A stretch of DNA of 25,766 bases, from positions 1 through 25,766 of the forward strand of contig CAXTEJ010000043.1 of assembly GCA_964243295.1 (NCBI GenBank), in the 5' to 3' direction. Positions 1 through 8,050 of this stretch are shown here, piece by piece (the first letter of the stretch is position 1; every line of letters begins with the position of its first letter). The notes under the pieces are model-generated. The model had not been told where the DNA came from, made no database searches, and saw nothing but the letters and a program-made list of their open reading frames with translations. This DNA is from CAXTEJ01 sp964243295 (GTDB taxonomy: Bacteria > Actinomycetota > Actinomycetes > Actinomycetales > Angustibacteraceae). A program made the position numbers and the translations under genes.

Positions 1-1
1 C

Positions 2-733
2 GTCGGCACCGCGGCCGTGGTGGTCGTGCCGGCGCTGCTGCAGGCGGCGTGGCCCCGGCCGGCCGGCGTGCCCGGTGCCGCGCTGGCTGCCGCCCCCGGG
101 CTCGCGGCCACGGTGCACGTGGGGGTGCTGGCGCTGACGGAGGTCACCTGGCCGCGCCCGCGGGCCGCCGTACGCGCGGCCCGGCTGGCCCCCAGGTCAC
201 CGGTGACCGTCACCGGCACCCGGCTGCGCGGCGCCCTTGTCACGTCACTGGCCGCGCTGGTCGTGACCGTGGGCGCCGGCGCGGTGCTGGCCGAGCCGGG
301 CGGCCGCAGCGTCTCCGGCACCGACGCGCTGCGCCGTGTCGTCTCGACGGCCGGGCCGTTCCCCGGCCTGCCGTACGGGCTCGCAGCGCTCGGGGGGGTG
401 GCCGTGCTCGTGCTCGGCTGCGGTCTGGCCCTGCGGCTGGTCGCCGGCCGGCCGGCGGTGGAGGGCGCCGACGCCCGCACCGACGACGTGCTGCGCCGCG
501 CGAGCGCCCACCGCGTCGTGCGCGGCACGCTCGCCGGCACCCTCGCCACCCTCGGGCCGCTGCTCGTGCTCGGCGGGCTCGCCGCGGGCGACGCGTGGAG
601 CGGGGTGCCGGCCGTGCTGGCGCACCTCGCCGCCGGGCTCGGGCTGGTCACGGCGCTCGCCGCCCTCGCGGTGCTGGCCGTCCCGGCACCCAGCGTGCCC
701 TGGCCCGCGCCCCAGCCGGCCGGCGTCCGGTGA
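2..733 (+). CDS. Membrane protein, 5' end outside the window
   Basis: The reading frame is open to the left edge, so the N-terminus is missing; the first start codon visible inside the window is GTG at 17. About 243 residues remain, very rich in Ala, Leu, Val and Gly. I see roughly five hydrophobic stretches, separated by Arg-rich loops, that could be membrane helices; the last ones lie just before the C-terminus. No catalytic motif is visible and I do not recognise the family. The stop TGA (731-733) overlaps the GTG start of a YtrA-type GntR regulator, so the two are translationally coupled. In Actinobacteria and Firmicutes such regulators commonly sit beside the membrane protein or ABC transporter they control, for example DUF1648-type proteins. 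That makes a co-regulated membrane protein the best guess, but the diagnostic N-terminus cannot be seen. Confidence 0.75.
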   Translation, partial: VGTAAVVVVPALLQAAWPRPAGVPGAALAAAPGLAATVHVGVLALTEVTWPRPRAAVRAARLAPRSPVTVTGTRLRGALVTSLAALVVTVGAGAVLAEPGGRSVSGTDALRRVVSTAGPFPGLPYGLAALGGVAVLVLGCGLALRLVAGRPAVEGADARTDDVLRRASAHRVVRGTLAGTLATLGPLLVLGGLAAGDAWSGVPAVLAHLAAGLGLVTALAALAVLAVPAPSVPWPAPQPAGVR

Positions 734-1131
734 GCGGTGGCCCCGCCGGCACCGACGGCACCGACGCCCCGCAGGTCGAGGTGGACGTCGGCGCCGCGGT
801 GCCGCCGTACGAGCAGGTGCGGGGGCAGCTGGCCGGCCACATCACCAGCGGCCGGCTTCGCTCCGGCGACCGGCTGCCGACCGTGCGCGCGCTCGCGGCC
901 GACCTCGGCATCGCCGTCGGCACGGTCACGCGCGCCTACCGCGAGCTCGAGGCGCAGGGCCTGGTGGCGAGCCGCCGGCGCACCGGCACGGTCGTGACCG
1001 GGGGGTCCGCGCCACGGCCGGACGACGGGCTGGGCGCGGCCGCGGCGGCGCTGGTCGCGCGAGCGCGCGGTGCAGGCCTCGCGGACGAGCGGGTGCTCGA
1101 CCTGGTGCGTGCCGCGCTGCACGCCCGCTGA
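730..1131 (+). CDS. GntR-family transcriptional regulator (YtrA-like)
   Basis: A 133-residue protein. After about 20 linker residues comes a winged helix-turn-helix of the GntR type: PPYEQVRGQLAGHI, then a segment ending in GDRLPTVRALAADLGIAVGT, then TVTRAYRELEAQGLV. The rest is only about 40 residues and mostly Ala-rich helix, too short for the FadR, HutC or MocR effector domains. This matches the short YtrA subfamily, whose members repress their own operon and adjacent transporter or membrane-protein genes. The GTG start overlaps the stop of the upstream membrane-protein gene (GTGA), which fixes the start and implies one operon. The ligand is unknown. The 65-bp gap after it leads to the chelatase gene, which appears to have its own promoter. 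Confidence 0.9.
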   Translation: MSGGPAGTDGTDAPQVEVDVGAAVPPYEQVRGQLAGHITSGRLRSGDRLPTVRALAADLGIAVGTVTRAYRELEAQGLVASRRRTGTVVTGGSAPRPDDGLGAAAAALVARARGAGLADERVLDLVRAALHAR

Positions 1132-1172
1132 CCAGCTCGTGGACCGCCCCCGGTTCACGGCACCGCACCCCG

Positions 1173-1190
1173 GGCGGCTGCCGCCACACT
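1173..1190 (+). promoter_or_regulatory. Candidate leaderless promoter with adjacent palindrome, for the chelatase gene
   Basis: CACACT (1185-1190), an imperfect TAnnnT box, lies 6 nt before the GTG at 1197, and no Shine-Dalgarno sequence is visible. This is the actinobacterial leaderless layout. The 13-mer GGCGGCTGCCGCC (1173-1185), a perfect palindrome around one base, touches the box and could be an operator. Its GC-only content makes a chance occurrence plausible. Confidence 0.35.
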
Positions 1191-1196
1191 GGTGGG

Positions 1197-1934
1197 GTGA
1201 CCACCACCGCGAGCGCCACGCCGGCCGACCCGGCCGCGCTCGGCGTGCCCGCGCTGGTGGCCTGCGCCCACGGCACCCGTGAGCCCGCCGGACGCCGCGT
1301 CGTCGGCGGGCTCGTCGCCGCGTTGCGTGCAGCCCGACCGGGCCTGCCGGTGGTCGCGGCGTTCGTCGACGTCCAGCCCCCGCGGGTGGCGGACGTCGTC
1401 GCCGGGCTGGGCGGGCGGGCCGCTGTCGTCGTCCCGCTGCTGCTGTCGGGCGGCTACCACGTGCACGTCGACGTGGCCCGGGCCGTGAGGTCGTCCAGCG
1501 CGGTGGCGTCGGCGGCGCTCGGGCCGGACGACCGGCTGACCGGGCTGCTGCTCGACCGGCTGCGCGAGGCGGGCGCGACGCCTCACGACGCGGTGGTGCT
1601 GGCAGCGGCCGGCAGCAGCGACCGGCGCGCCGTGGCCGACGTCGAGCGGGTGCGCGAGGACCTGCGGGTGCGGTGGGGCGGCCCGGTCAGCACCGGCTAC
1701 GGCGCGAAGGCGAGTCCCTCGGTGGCCGAGGCGATCGCCGCCGCCCGCGCCGAGCACGCCGGGCGACGGGTGGTCGTGGCGTCGTACCTGCTGGCGCCGG
1801 GGTTCTTCCACGACCGGCTGCTCGCGGCCGGCGCCGACCTCGTCACCGCCCCCCTCGGGCGACCGGGTGAGCCGGTCGACGGGCGCCTGGTAGCCGTCGT
1901 GCTCGACCGCTACGACGCGAGCCGGGCGGGCTGA
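1197..1934 (+). CDS. Sirohydrochlorin chelatase (CbiX/SirB-like)
   Basis: A 245-residue protein of the CbiX/SirB class II chelatase family, which inserts Fe2+ (siroheme) or Co2+ (cobalamin) into sirohydrochlorin in the cytoplasm. It shows the internally duplicated form. The N-terminal half has ALVACAHGTREP with metal-binding His25, then VVVPLLLSGGYHVHVD with His88 and His90. The C-terminal half repeats the fold with VVVASYLLAPGFFHDRL. The start is GTG at 1197, since the conserved beta strand begins about 17 residues later. A CACACT box 6 nt upstream suggests leaderless translation. No other siroheme, sulfite-reduction or cobalamin genes are in view, so the metal cannot be decided. ppdK follows after about 110 bp with its own ribosome binding site. 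Confidence 0.85.
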   Translation: MTTTASATPADPAALGVPALVACAHGTREPAGRRVVGGLVAALRAARPGLPVVAAFVDVQPPRVADVVAGLGGRAAVVVPLLLSGGYHVHVDVARAVRSSSAVASAALGPDDRLTGLLLDRLREAGATPHDAVVLAAAGSSDRRAVADVERVREDLRVRWGGPVSTGYGAKASPSVAEAIAAARAEHAGRRVVVASYLLAPGFFHDRLLAAGADLVTAPLGRPGEPVDGRLVAVVLDRYDASRAG

Positions 1935-2032
1935 GCCGGCGAGGACGTCGTGGGCACCTGCCCGCGCGACCTACCGCGGACGGTGCCGACGCGTCACCAT
2001 GGGCACTCCTGAAGGGCCGGCGCCCGATCAAC

Positions 2033-2037
2033 AGGAG
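2033..2037 (+). promoter_or_regulatory. Ribosome binding site that decides the ppdK start
   Basis: AGGAG lies 8 nt before GTG 2046 but overlaps the alternative GTG at 2037. The downstream GTG is therefore the likely start, giving the N-terminus MKKLVYDF. Confidence 0.7.
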
Positions 2038-2045
2038 TGGTCGTC

Positions 2046-4775
2046 GTGAAGAAGCTCGTGTACGACTTCAGCGAGGGTGACAAGGACCAGAAGGACCTGC
2101 TCGGCGGCAAGGGGGCCAACCTCGCCGAGATGACGCGGCTCGGCCTGCCGGTGCCGCCGGGCTTCACGATCACGACCGACGCGTGCCGGCACTACCTCGA
2201 GAGCGGTCGCCAGCCCGACGAGCTGCGGGTGCAGGTGACCATGGCCCTGCGCTCGCTCGAGGACCACGTCGGACGTCGGCTGGGTGACTCGCACGACCCG
2301 CTGCTGGTGAGCGTGCGCTCGGGCGCGAAGTACTCGATGCCCGGGATGATGGAGACGGTCCTCAACATCGGGCTCAACGACTTCTCGGTCAAGGGGCTCG
2401 TCGAGGCCTCGGGCGACGAGCGCTTCGTGTGGGACTCCTACCGCCGGCTGATCCAGATGTTCGGCAAGACGGTGCTCGGTGTCGACGGCGAGCTGTTCGC
2501 GCACGCGCTCGACGAGCTCAAGCACACGGTCGGCGTCCAGAGCGACGTCGACCTCGCGGTCGACGACCTCATGGGCCTGGTCGACCACTTCAAGTCGATC
2601 GTCAAGGACCACACCGGGCGTGAGTTCCCGCAGGACCCGCGGCTGCAGCTCGACCTGGCCGTGCGGGCGGTGTTCGACTCGTGGAACACCGAGCGCGCCC
2701 GCCTCTACCGCCGCCGCGAGCGCATCCCCCACCACCTGGGCACGGCCGTCAACGTCTGCACGATGGTGTTCGGCAACCTCGGCGACACCTCCGGCACCGG
2801 CGTCTGCTTCACCCGCGACCCGGCCACCGGCGTTCCCGGTGTGTACGGCGACTACCTGGTCAACGCGCAGGGCGAGGACGTCGTCTCCGGCATCCGCAAC
2901 ACGCTGTCGCTGGAGGACTTCGCGGTCGTCGACCCGGCGTCGTACAAGCAGCTGAGCCAGATCATGCGCCGGCTGGAGACGCACTACCGCGACCTGTGCG
3001 ACATCGAGTTCACCGTCGAGCGCGGCACGCTGTGGATGCTGCAGACCCGCGTCGGCAAGCGGACGCCGGCAGCGGCCTTCCGCATCGCGACCCAGCTGGT
3101 CGACGAGCAGCTCATCACGATGGACGAGGCGCTCGACCGCGTCACCGGCACCCAGCTGGCGCAGCTGATGTTCCCGCAGTTCGACGCGAGGGCCGAGCGG
3201 GTGCAGCTGACCCGCGGCATGGCCGCCTCGCCGGGCGCCGCGGTCGGCACCGTCGTGTTCTCCTCCGCCGCGGCCGTGGCGGCGGCGGCCCGCGGCGAGC
3301 AGGTGCTGCTGGTGCGCAAGGAGACCAGCCCCGACGACCTCGACGGCATGATCGCCGCCGCCGGCATCCTCACCAGCCGCGGCGGCAAGACCTCGCACGC
3401 CGCCGTGGTCGCGCGCGGGATGGGCAAGACCGCGGTGTGCGGGGCCGACGGCCTCGACGTCGACAGCGTGGGCAAGGTCGCGCGGGCCGGCCAGGTCGAG
3501 GTGCGCGAGGGGGACGTGCTGTCGATCGACGGCTCGACCGGCGAGGTGTTCCTCGGCGAGATCCCGGTCGTGCCCTCCCCGGTCGTGACCTACCTCGAGG
3601 AGGGCCTCGACAGCGCCCTCGGGCAGGTCGACGAGGGCGGCGAGGACGTCGTCCGCGCCGTGCACCGGCTGCTCGAGCACGCCGACTCCGTACGCCGGAT
3701 GTCGGTGCGCGCCAACGCCGACAACGCGGCGGACGCCGAGCGCGCCCGCGCCATGGGCGCCCAGGGCATCGGGCTGTGCCGCACCGAGCACATGTTCCTC
3801 GGCGAGCGCCGCCAGCTGATCGAGCGCGTGATCCTCGCCGACGGCGTCGGCGAGCGGGAGGCGGCGCTGGCCGACTTGCTGCCGCCGCAGCGGCAGGACT
3901 TCGAGGAGCTGCTCGTCGCCATGGACGGGCTGCCGACGACGATCCGGCTGCTCGACCCCCCGCTGCACGAGTTCCTGCCCGACCGGGCCGACCTGATGGT
4001 GCAGGTGGCGGTGGCGAAGGAGCGCGGTGAGCCCGACGAGCACGCCGAGCGGCTGCTCGTGGCGGTCGAGCGGCTGCACGAGTCCAACCCCATGCTCGGC
4101 CTGCGCGGGGTGCGGCTCGGGCTGACGGTGCCGGGCCTGTTCACCCTGCAGGTGCGGGCCATCGCCGAGGCGACCGCCGCGCTGCGCCAGGCCGGGCGCG
4201 ACCCGCGGCCCGAGATCATGGTGCCGCTGGTGGGCTCGGTCATGGAGCTGCACCTGATCCGCGACGAGACCGACCGGGTGCTGGCTGAGATCGGCGAGCG
4301 CGAGGGCATCGACCTGAGCATCCCGATCGGCACGATGATCGAGCTGCCCCGTGCTGCGCTGACCGCGTTCCGCATCGCCGAGGTCGCGCAGTTCTTCTCC
4401 TTCGGCACCAACGACCTCACGCAGACCACGTGGGGCTTCTCGCGCGACGACGTCGAGGCGGCGTTCTTCGCGGCCTACCTGGAGAAGGGCGTCTTCACCG
4501 TCTCGCCGTTCGAGAGCCTCGACACCGACGGCGTGGGGCGGCTGGTCGACATCGCGAGCCGCGAGGGCCGCGGCGCGCGCCCCGACCTCAAGCTCGGCGT
4601 GTGCGGCGAGCACGGCGGCGACCCCGACTCGATCCACTTCTTCGAGCGCACCGGCCTGGACTACGTCTCGTGCTCGCCGTTCCGGGTGCCGATCGCGCGC
4701 CTGGAGGCGGGACGGGCGGTCAACGGGTGGAGCGAGCCCGACACCTCGGACGACGACGAGGTGCAGCGGTCCTGA
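2046..4775 (+). CDS. ppdK: Pyruvate, phosphate dikinase
   Basis: A 909-residue enzyme interconverting pyruvate + ATP + Pi with PEP + AMP + PPi. The domains are in the usual order. The N-terminal ATP-grasp domain (about 10-345) carries KGANLAEM, SVRSGAKYSMPGMMETVLN and DPATG. The swivelling phosphohistidine domain (about 385-500) carries TSRGGKTSHAAVVARGMGK with phospho-acceptor His451. The C-terminal PEP/pyruvate TIM barrel (about 520-890) carries GIGLCRTEHMF, SFGTNDLTQTTWGFSRDD and the catalytic Cys853 in LGVCGEHGGDP. The length fits the PPDK family; PEP synthase is shorter with different signature spacing. The start is GTG 2046 because AGGAG is placed correctly for it. In Actinobacteria the enzyme can serve gluconeogenesis or PPi-linked glycolysis. 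No PPDK regulatory protein (kinase/phosphatase) gene is adjacent. It converges on the DUF3995-like gene with a 27-bp gap that shows no clear terminator. Confidence 0.97.
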   Translation: MKKLVYDFSEGDKDQKDLLGGKGANLAEMTRLGLPVPPGFTITTDACRHYLESGRQPDELRVQVTMALRSLEDHVGRRLGDSHDPLLVSVRSGAKYSMPGMMETVLNIGLNDFSVKGLVEASGDERFVWDSYRRLIQMFGKTVLGVDGELFAHALDELKHTVGVQSDVDLAVDDLMGLVDHFKSIVKDHTGREFPQDPRLQLDLAVRAVFDSWNTERARLYRRRERIPHHLGTAVNVCTMVFGNLGDTSGTGVCFTRDPATGVPGVYGDYLVNAQGEDVVSGIRNTLSLEDFAVVDPASYKQLSQIMRRLETHYRDLCDIEFTVERGTLWMLQTRVGKRTPAAAFRIATQLVDEQLITMDEALDRVTGTQLAQLMFPQFDARAERVQLTRGMAASPGAAVGTVVFSSAAAVAAAARGEQVLLVRKETSPDDLDGMIAAAGILTSRGGKTSHAAVVARGMGKTAVCGADGLDVDSVGKVARAGQVEVREGDVLSIDGSTGEVFLGEIPVVPSPVVTYLEEGLDSALGQVDEGGEDVVRAVHRLLEHADSVRRMSVRANADNAADAERARAMGAQGIGLCRTEHMFLGERRQLIERVILADGVGEREAALADLLPPQRQDFEELLVAMDGLPTTIRLLDPPLHEFLPDRADLMVQVAVAKERGEPDEHAERLLVAVERLHESNPMLGLRGVRLGLTVPGLFTLQVRAIAEATAALRQAGRDPRPEIMVPLVGSVMELHLIRDETDRVLAEIGEREGIDLSIPIGTMIELPRAALTAFRIAEVAQFFSFGTNDLTQTTWGFSRDDVEAAFFAAYLEKGVFTVSPFESLDTDGVGRLVDIASREGRGARPDLKLGVCGEHGGDPDSIHFFERTGLDYVSCSPFRVPIARLEAGRAVNGWSEPDTSDDDEVQRS

Positions 4776-4802
4776 TCCCCGGTGCGGTCCTGCGCCGCCC
4801 GC

Positions 4803-5321
4803 TCACCCGGCCGGCGCAGGGGCCGCGCGCCGGCCGGCGGTGCGGGCGGCGAGGGCGAGCAGCACCCCCCAGACCAGGAACCACGGCTCCCACAGCAGCA
4901 GGCGCCACCACAGGGCCGAGCGCTCGAGCGGCTCGGACGGCGTCACCGCGCCCAGCAGGACCGCGGCGACCGAGCTCACCTGCGCGACGCCGTACGCCGT
5001 GAGCAGGACGCCACCGGCCCAGGCCAGCACGAGCAGCGGGCGTCGGGGCAGCCGCGCGCCGAAGGGCCGCACCAGCGCCAGCGCCAGCACGCCGCCGAGC
5101 ACCTTGAGCACCCCGGTGACCCACACCGCCACGACGGCGAGCGGGTCGCGATCGCGGGCCATCGCCTCGATCGTCCCGCCGAGGGTGCTCAGCCCGGCGG
5201 TGCCACCCAGACCCCAGAAGAAGCTGACGGCGGCGAAGGCGAGCGCCACGGCGGCCGCGGCGTGCGCCGGCCAGGTCGGGCCATGCGCCGGGCCCCGCCG
5301 CTCCCACGTGCCTGGGCCCAT
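4803..5321 (-). CDS. DUF3995-like integral membrane protein
   Basis: A 172-residue protein with four predicted membrane segments at about residues 18-38, 61-84, 95-125 and 141-159. It has the DUF3995 look: an N-terminal FFWGLGG followed by a loop, and a C-terminal aromatic EPWFLVWGVLL. The function of this family is unknown. The start is ATG 5321. There is no ribosome binding site, but TAGCCT (5328-5333, minus strand) ends 6 nt before the ATG, so the message is probably leaderless and the gene is transcribed separately from murB, whose stop lies only 19 bp upstream. The C-terminus is Ala/Arg/Pro-rich. The family assignment rests on pattern recognition only. Confidence 0.75.
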   Translation of the reverse strand: MGPGTWERRGPAHGPTWPAHAAAAVALAFAAVSFFWGLGGTAGLSTLGGTIEAMARDRDPLAVVAVWVTGVLKVLGGVLALALVRPFGARLPRRPLLVLAWAGGVLLTAYGVAQVSSVAAVLLGAVTPSEPLERSALWWRLLLWEPWFLVWGVLLALAARTAGRRAAPAPAG

Positions 5322-5327
5322 GTGCCC

Positions 5328-5333
5328 AGGCTA
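5328..5333 (-). promoter_or_regulatory. Candidate -10 box of a leaderless promoter (DUF3995-like gene)
   Basis: TAGCCT on the minus strand, 6 nt before ATG 5321. No Shine-Dalgarno sequence precedes the start. The box sits in the 19-bp gap between murB and this gene, so it would allow independent expression. Confidence 0.45.
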
Positions 5334-5340
5334 GGGCGTG

Positions 5341-6390
5341 CTAGAGCTCGCAGCCGACCAGCACGGGCTCGGGCACCAGGGTGACGCCGAGCCGGTCGCG
5401 CACCCCGTCGCGCACCTCGCGCGCCACCGCCAGGACGTCCGCCGCGGTCGCGGCGCCCCGGTTGGTCACCGCGAGGGTGTGCTTGGTCGACAGCGACGCC
5501 GGGCCGGGCAGGCCGTGGCCGCGGGCGAAGCCGGCGCGCTCGATCAGCCACGCCGCGCTGGTCTTGACGCCCGTCGGCTCGGGCCAGGCCGGCGGCTCGG
5601 CGCCGACGCGCGCAGCGAGAGCGTCGTACGACGCACGGCTGAGCACCGGGTTGACGAAGAACGAGCCGGCGCTCCAGGTGTCGGGGTCCGTCTCGTCCCA
5701 CACCATGCCGCGGCGCCGCCGCTGCTCGAGCACGGCGGCACGGGCGTCGGCCAGCGGCACCCGGGTGCCGAGGTCCACACCGAGTCCCTCGGCGAGCGCG
5801 GCGTAGCGGACGGGAGCCGACAGGTCACCGAGGCGCAGCTGGAACAGCACGTCGAGCACGACGTACCGGTCGGTGCCCTTGAACGCGCTGTCGCGGTAGG
5901 CGAAGCGGCAGTCGGCATGGGCGACGGTGACGACCTGCTGGCCGAGCCGGTCCCAGACGCGGACGGCCGCGATGGTGTCGGCGACCTCCTGGCCGTAGGC
6001 GCCGATGTTCTGCACCGGTGAGGCTCCGACGGTGCCGGGGATGCCGGACAGGGCCTCGACGCCGACCCATCCCGAGGCGACGGCGCGCTCGACGAGCCCG
6101 TCCCAGGACTCGCCGGCGGCGACCCGCACGCTGGCGCCGCCGCACGAGTCGGCCGACTCGACCGTGATGCCGCTGGTCGCGACCCGGACGACGGTGCCGG
6201 GCACGGGCGCGTCGCCGACCAGCAGGTTGGACCCGCCGGCCAGGACGAGCAGCGGCTCGTCGGCGTCGTCGACCTCGCGCACGGCGTCGACCAGCTCGTC
6301 GGTGGTGGCGGCCGTGACCAGCCGCTCGGCCGGGCCGCCGACGCGCAGCGTCGTGAGGTCGGCGAGCCGGGGAACGGTCGCGAGCGTCAC
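5341..6390 (-). CDS. murB: UDP-N-acetylmuramate dehydrogenase (UDP-N-acetylenolpyruvoylglucosamine reductase)
   Basis: A 349-residue flavoenzyme that reduces UDP-GlcNAc-enolpyruvate to UDP-MurNAc with NADPH, an early cytoplasmic step of peptidoglycan synthesis. The FAD-binding N-terminal part has TTLRVGGPAERL, LAGGSNLLVGD and GIPGTVGASPVQNIGAYGQEV. The substrate domain has FAYRDSAFKG, the catalytic Ser in SAGSFFVNP, and AAWLIERAGF. The catalytic Glu is in the C-terminal PEPVLVG. The start is GTG 6390, overlapping the MFS stop (GTGA), which makes it the last gene of the hadA-hadB-MFS-murB operon. murB follows the rpmG/had block in several actinobacteria. Confidence 0.97.
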   Translation of the reverse strand: MTLATVPRLADLTTLRVGGPAERLVTAATTDELVDAVREVDDADEPLLVLAGGSNLLVGDAPVPGTVVRVATSGITVESADSCGGASVRVAAGESWDGLVERAVASGWVGVEALSGIPGTVGASPVQNIGAYGQEVADTIAAVRVWDRLGQQVVTVAHADCRFAYRDSAFKGTDRYVVLDVLFQLRLGDLSAPVRYAALAEGLGVDLGTRVPLADARAAVLEQRRRRGMVWDETDPDTWSAGSFFVNPVLSRASYDALAARVGAEPPAWPEPTGVKTSAAWLIERAGFARGHGLPGPASLSTKHTLAVTNRGAATAADVLAVAREVRDGVRDRLGVTLVPEPVLVGCEL

Positions 6391-7598
6391 GGGCGGGCCC
6401 CGGCGGGCACCGCGCTGGACGGCTCGCGCGCGGCGGTGATGGTGAGCAGGGCCGTCGCGAGGAACGCGAGCACGACCCAGAGCGCCTCCTGGTAGCCCAC
6501 GTGGTCGGCCAGGAAGCCGATCAGCGGGGGTCCGGCGAGGAACGCGGTGTAGCCGATCGACGAGACCACGCTGACCCGGCTGGCGGCGTGCGCGGGATCG
6601 TCGGCGGCGGCGCTCATGCCCACGGGGAAGCCGAGCGAGGCGCCGAGCCCCCACAGCACGGTGCCCGCCAGGGCCACCGGCAGCGCGCTGCCGACGATCA
6701 CCAGGGTCAGGCCGGTCACGGCGAGCACGACCGTCGCGCGCAGGACGACGACCCGGCCGTACCGGTCGAGCAGCGAGGTGCCGGCCAGCCGGCCCGCTGT
6801 CATCGCGGTGACGAACACGGCGAACGCGAGGACGCCGCCGGCGTTCGAGACGCCGTACCCCTCGCGCACCGCCAGGGCCAGCCAGTCGCTGGCCGACCCC
6901 TCGGTGATGGCGAAGGCGAGCACCATGAAGCCGACCAGGATCGTCCGCGGCTCGCGCCAGGCGGCCAGCGCGCTGGTCGGCGCGGCGGCGACCTCACCCT
7001 CGGCCACCGGCGCCGGCGCGAGGAAGGTGCGGCTGGCCCACACCGTGACGGCGAGCACCGCCACGGCGACCCCCACCAGGTGGGCGGACGTGGCGAGGTC
7101 GACAGCGTTGAGCAGCACCCCCAGCAGCGCGCCCCCCACCGTCCCGAGCGAGAACGAGGCGTGGAACCGCGGCATGATCGTGCGGCCCAGGCGGCGCTCG
7201 ACCTCGGCCCCCTCGACGTTCATCGCGACGTCCCAGTTGCCTGAGCCGATCCCGATCAGGAACAGGCCGAGCACCAGCAGCGGGACGCTCTGGGCGAGCC
7301 CGGCCAGCGCCAGCCCGAGCGTGCACAGCGTGGCCGCCGCCCGGATCGTCACGGCAGTGCCCAGCCGGCCGATCACCAGCCCGGACGTCGGCAGCGCGAG
7401 CACCGCCCCGACCGACATGGCCAGCAGCACCAGGCCGAGCCGGCTGGGCTTGAGCGTGAGGGCGTCGCTGATCGCCGGCACGCGCGAGACCAGCGAGGCC
7501 AGCGCCATGCCGTTGGTCGCGAAGACCAGGAACACGGCCGTGCGAGCCCGAGCGGTCTGCGCTGCGAGCACCGGCGCGGACGGGGGGGCCGACGTCAC
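6387..7598 (-). CDS. MFS transporter (YbjJ-like)
   Basis: A 403-residue polytopic protein with about 12 hydrophobic segments, typical of the major facilitator superfamily. Residues FATNGMALASLVSRVPAI near the start, GSGNWDVAMNVEGAEVER in the first half and PRFHASFSLGTVGGALLG just after it resemble the YbjJ/FucP-like branch of MFS permeases. The second half contains a GRLAGTSLLDRYGR loop, equivalent to the motif A region. The substrate cannot be told from sequence. The start GTG 7598 overlaps the hadB-like stop, and its own stop overlaps murB, so it is embedded in an operon with a fatty-acid-type hydratase pair and a peptidoglycan gene. That placement hints at a cell-envelope-related substrate but does not prove it. 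Confidence 0.9.
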   Translation of the reverse strand: MTSAPPSAPVLAAQTARARTAVFLVFATNGMALASLVSRVPAISDALTLKPSRLGLVLLAMSVGAVLALPTSGLVIGRLGTAVTIRAAATLCTLGLALAGLAQSVPLLVLGLFLIGIGSGNWDVAMNVEGAEVERRLGRTIMPRFHASFSLGTVGGALLGVLLNAVDLATSAHLVGVAVAVLAVTVWASRTFLAPAPVAEGEVAAAPTSALAAWREPRTILVGFMVLAFAITEGSASDWLALAVREGYGVSNAGGVLAFAVFVTAMTAGRLAGTSLLDRYGRVVVLRATVVLAVTGLTLVIVGSALPVALAGTVLWGLGASLGFPVGMSAAADDPAHAASRVSVVSSIGYTAFLAGPPLIGFLADHVGYQEALWVVLAFLATALLTITAAREPSSAVPAGARP

Positions 7599-8050
7599 GG
7601 CAGCCGGACGACGGCGCGGGCGCGGCCGAGGACGCTGAGCGTGCCGCCGTCCGGGCCGGGGATGGTGGCGGTCAGGTCGACGCGGGCGGTGCGGGCCTGC
7701 TCGTCGAGCACGGCGACGACACCGCTGACGGTGATCTCGGCGCCCTCGACGTCCGGCACGGGGACCGGCCTGGTGAACCGCACGCCGTACGAGCAGACGG
7801 CCCCGGGGTCGCCGCACCAGTCGACGACCACGCGCACGGCGGTGGCCATGGTGAACATGCCGTGGGCGATGACGTCGGGCAGGCCGACCTCGCGGGCGAC
7901 GCGCTCGCTCCAGTGGATGGTGTTGAGGTCGCCGCTCGCGCCGCAGTAGCGCACCAGGTGGGCGCGGGTGACCGGGAAGGTCGCGGCGGGCAGGGCGTCA
8001 CCGACGGCGAGTGCGTCGAAGGCAGGGGTATCGAGGGCGGGGGTGCTCAC
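7595..8050 (-). CDS. MaoC-family (3R)-hydroxyacyl dehydratase, HadB-like catalytic subunit
   Basis: A 151-residue single hot-dog-fold protein. The hydratase-2 motif YCGASGDLNTIHW supplies the catalytic pair Asp41 and His46, followed by VIAHGMFTM and GDPGAVCSYGVRFTRPVPVP. It closely resembles mycobacterial HadB, the catalytic half of the FAS-II dehydratase HadAB. Its partner lies immediately upstream, and the GTG 8050 start overlaps the hadA-like stop (GTGA), consistent with an obligate heterodimer. Related pairs occur in actinobacteria without mycolic acids, so a general (3R)-hydroxyacyl-ACP or -CoA dehydratase role is safer than mycolate synthesis. The predicted location is the cytoplasm. 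Confidence 0.92.
   Translation of the reverse strand: MSTPALDTPAFDALAVGDALPAATFPVTRAHLVRYCGASGDLNTIHWSERVAREVGLPDVIAHGMFTMATAVRVVVDWCGDPGAVCSYGVRFTRPVPVPDVEGAEITVSGVVAVLDEQARTARVDLTATIPGPDGGTLSVLGRARAVVRLP

Noticed and set aside
2028..4637. An 869-codon open frame antisense to ppdK
   Set aside because: It mirrors the GC-rich codon pattern of ppdK, is full of Arg, His and Gly, and has no recognisable motif; ppdK on the other strand is certain.
4766..4795. Direct repeat GCGGTCCTG at the end of ppdK as a mobile-element footprint
   Set aside because: The copies are only 9 bp, no element lies between them, and no inverted ends are visible.
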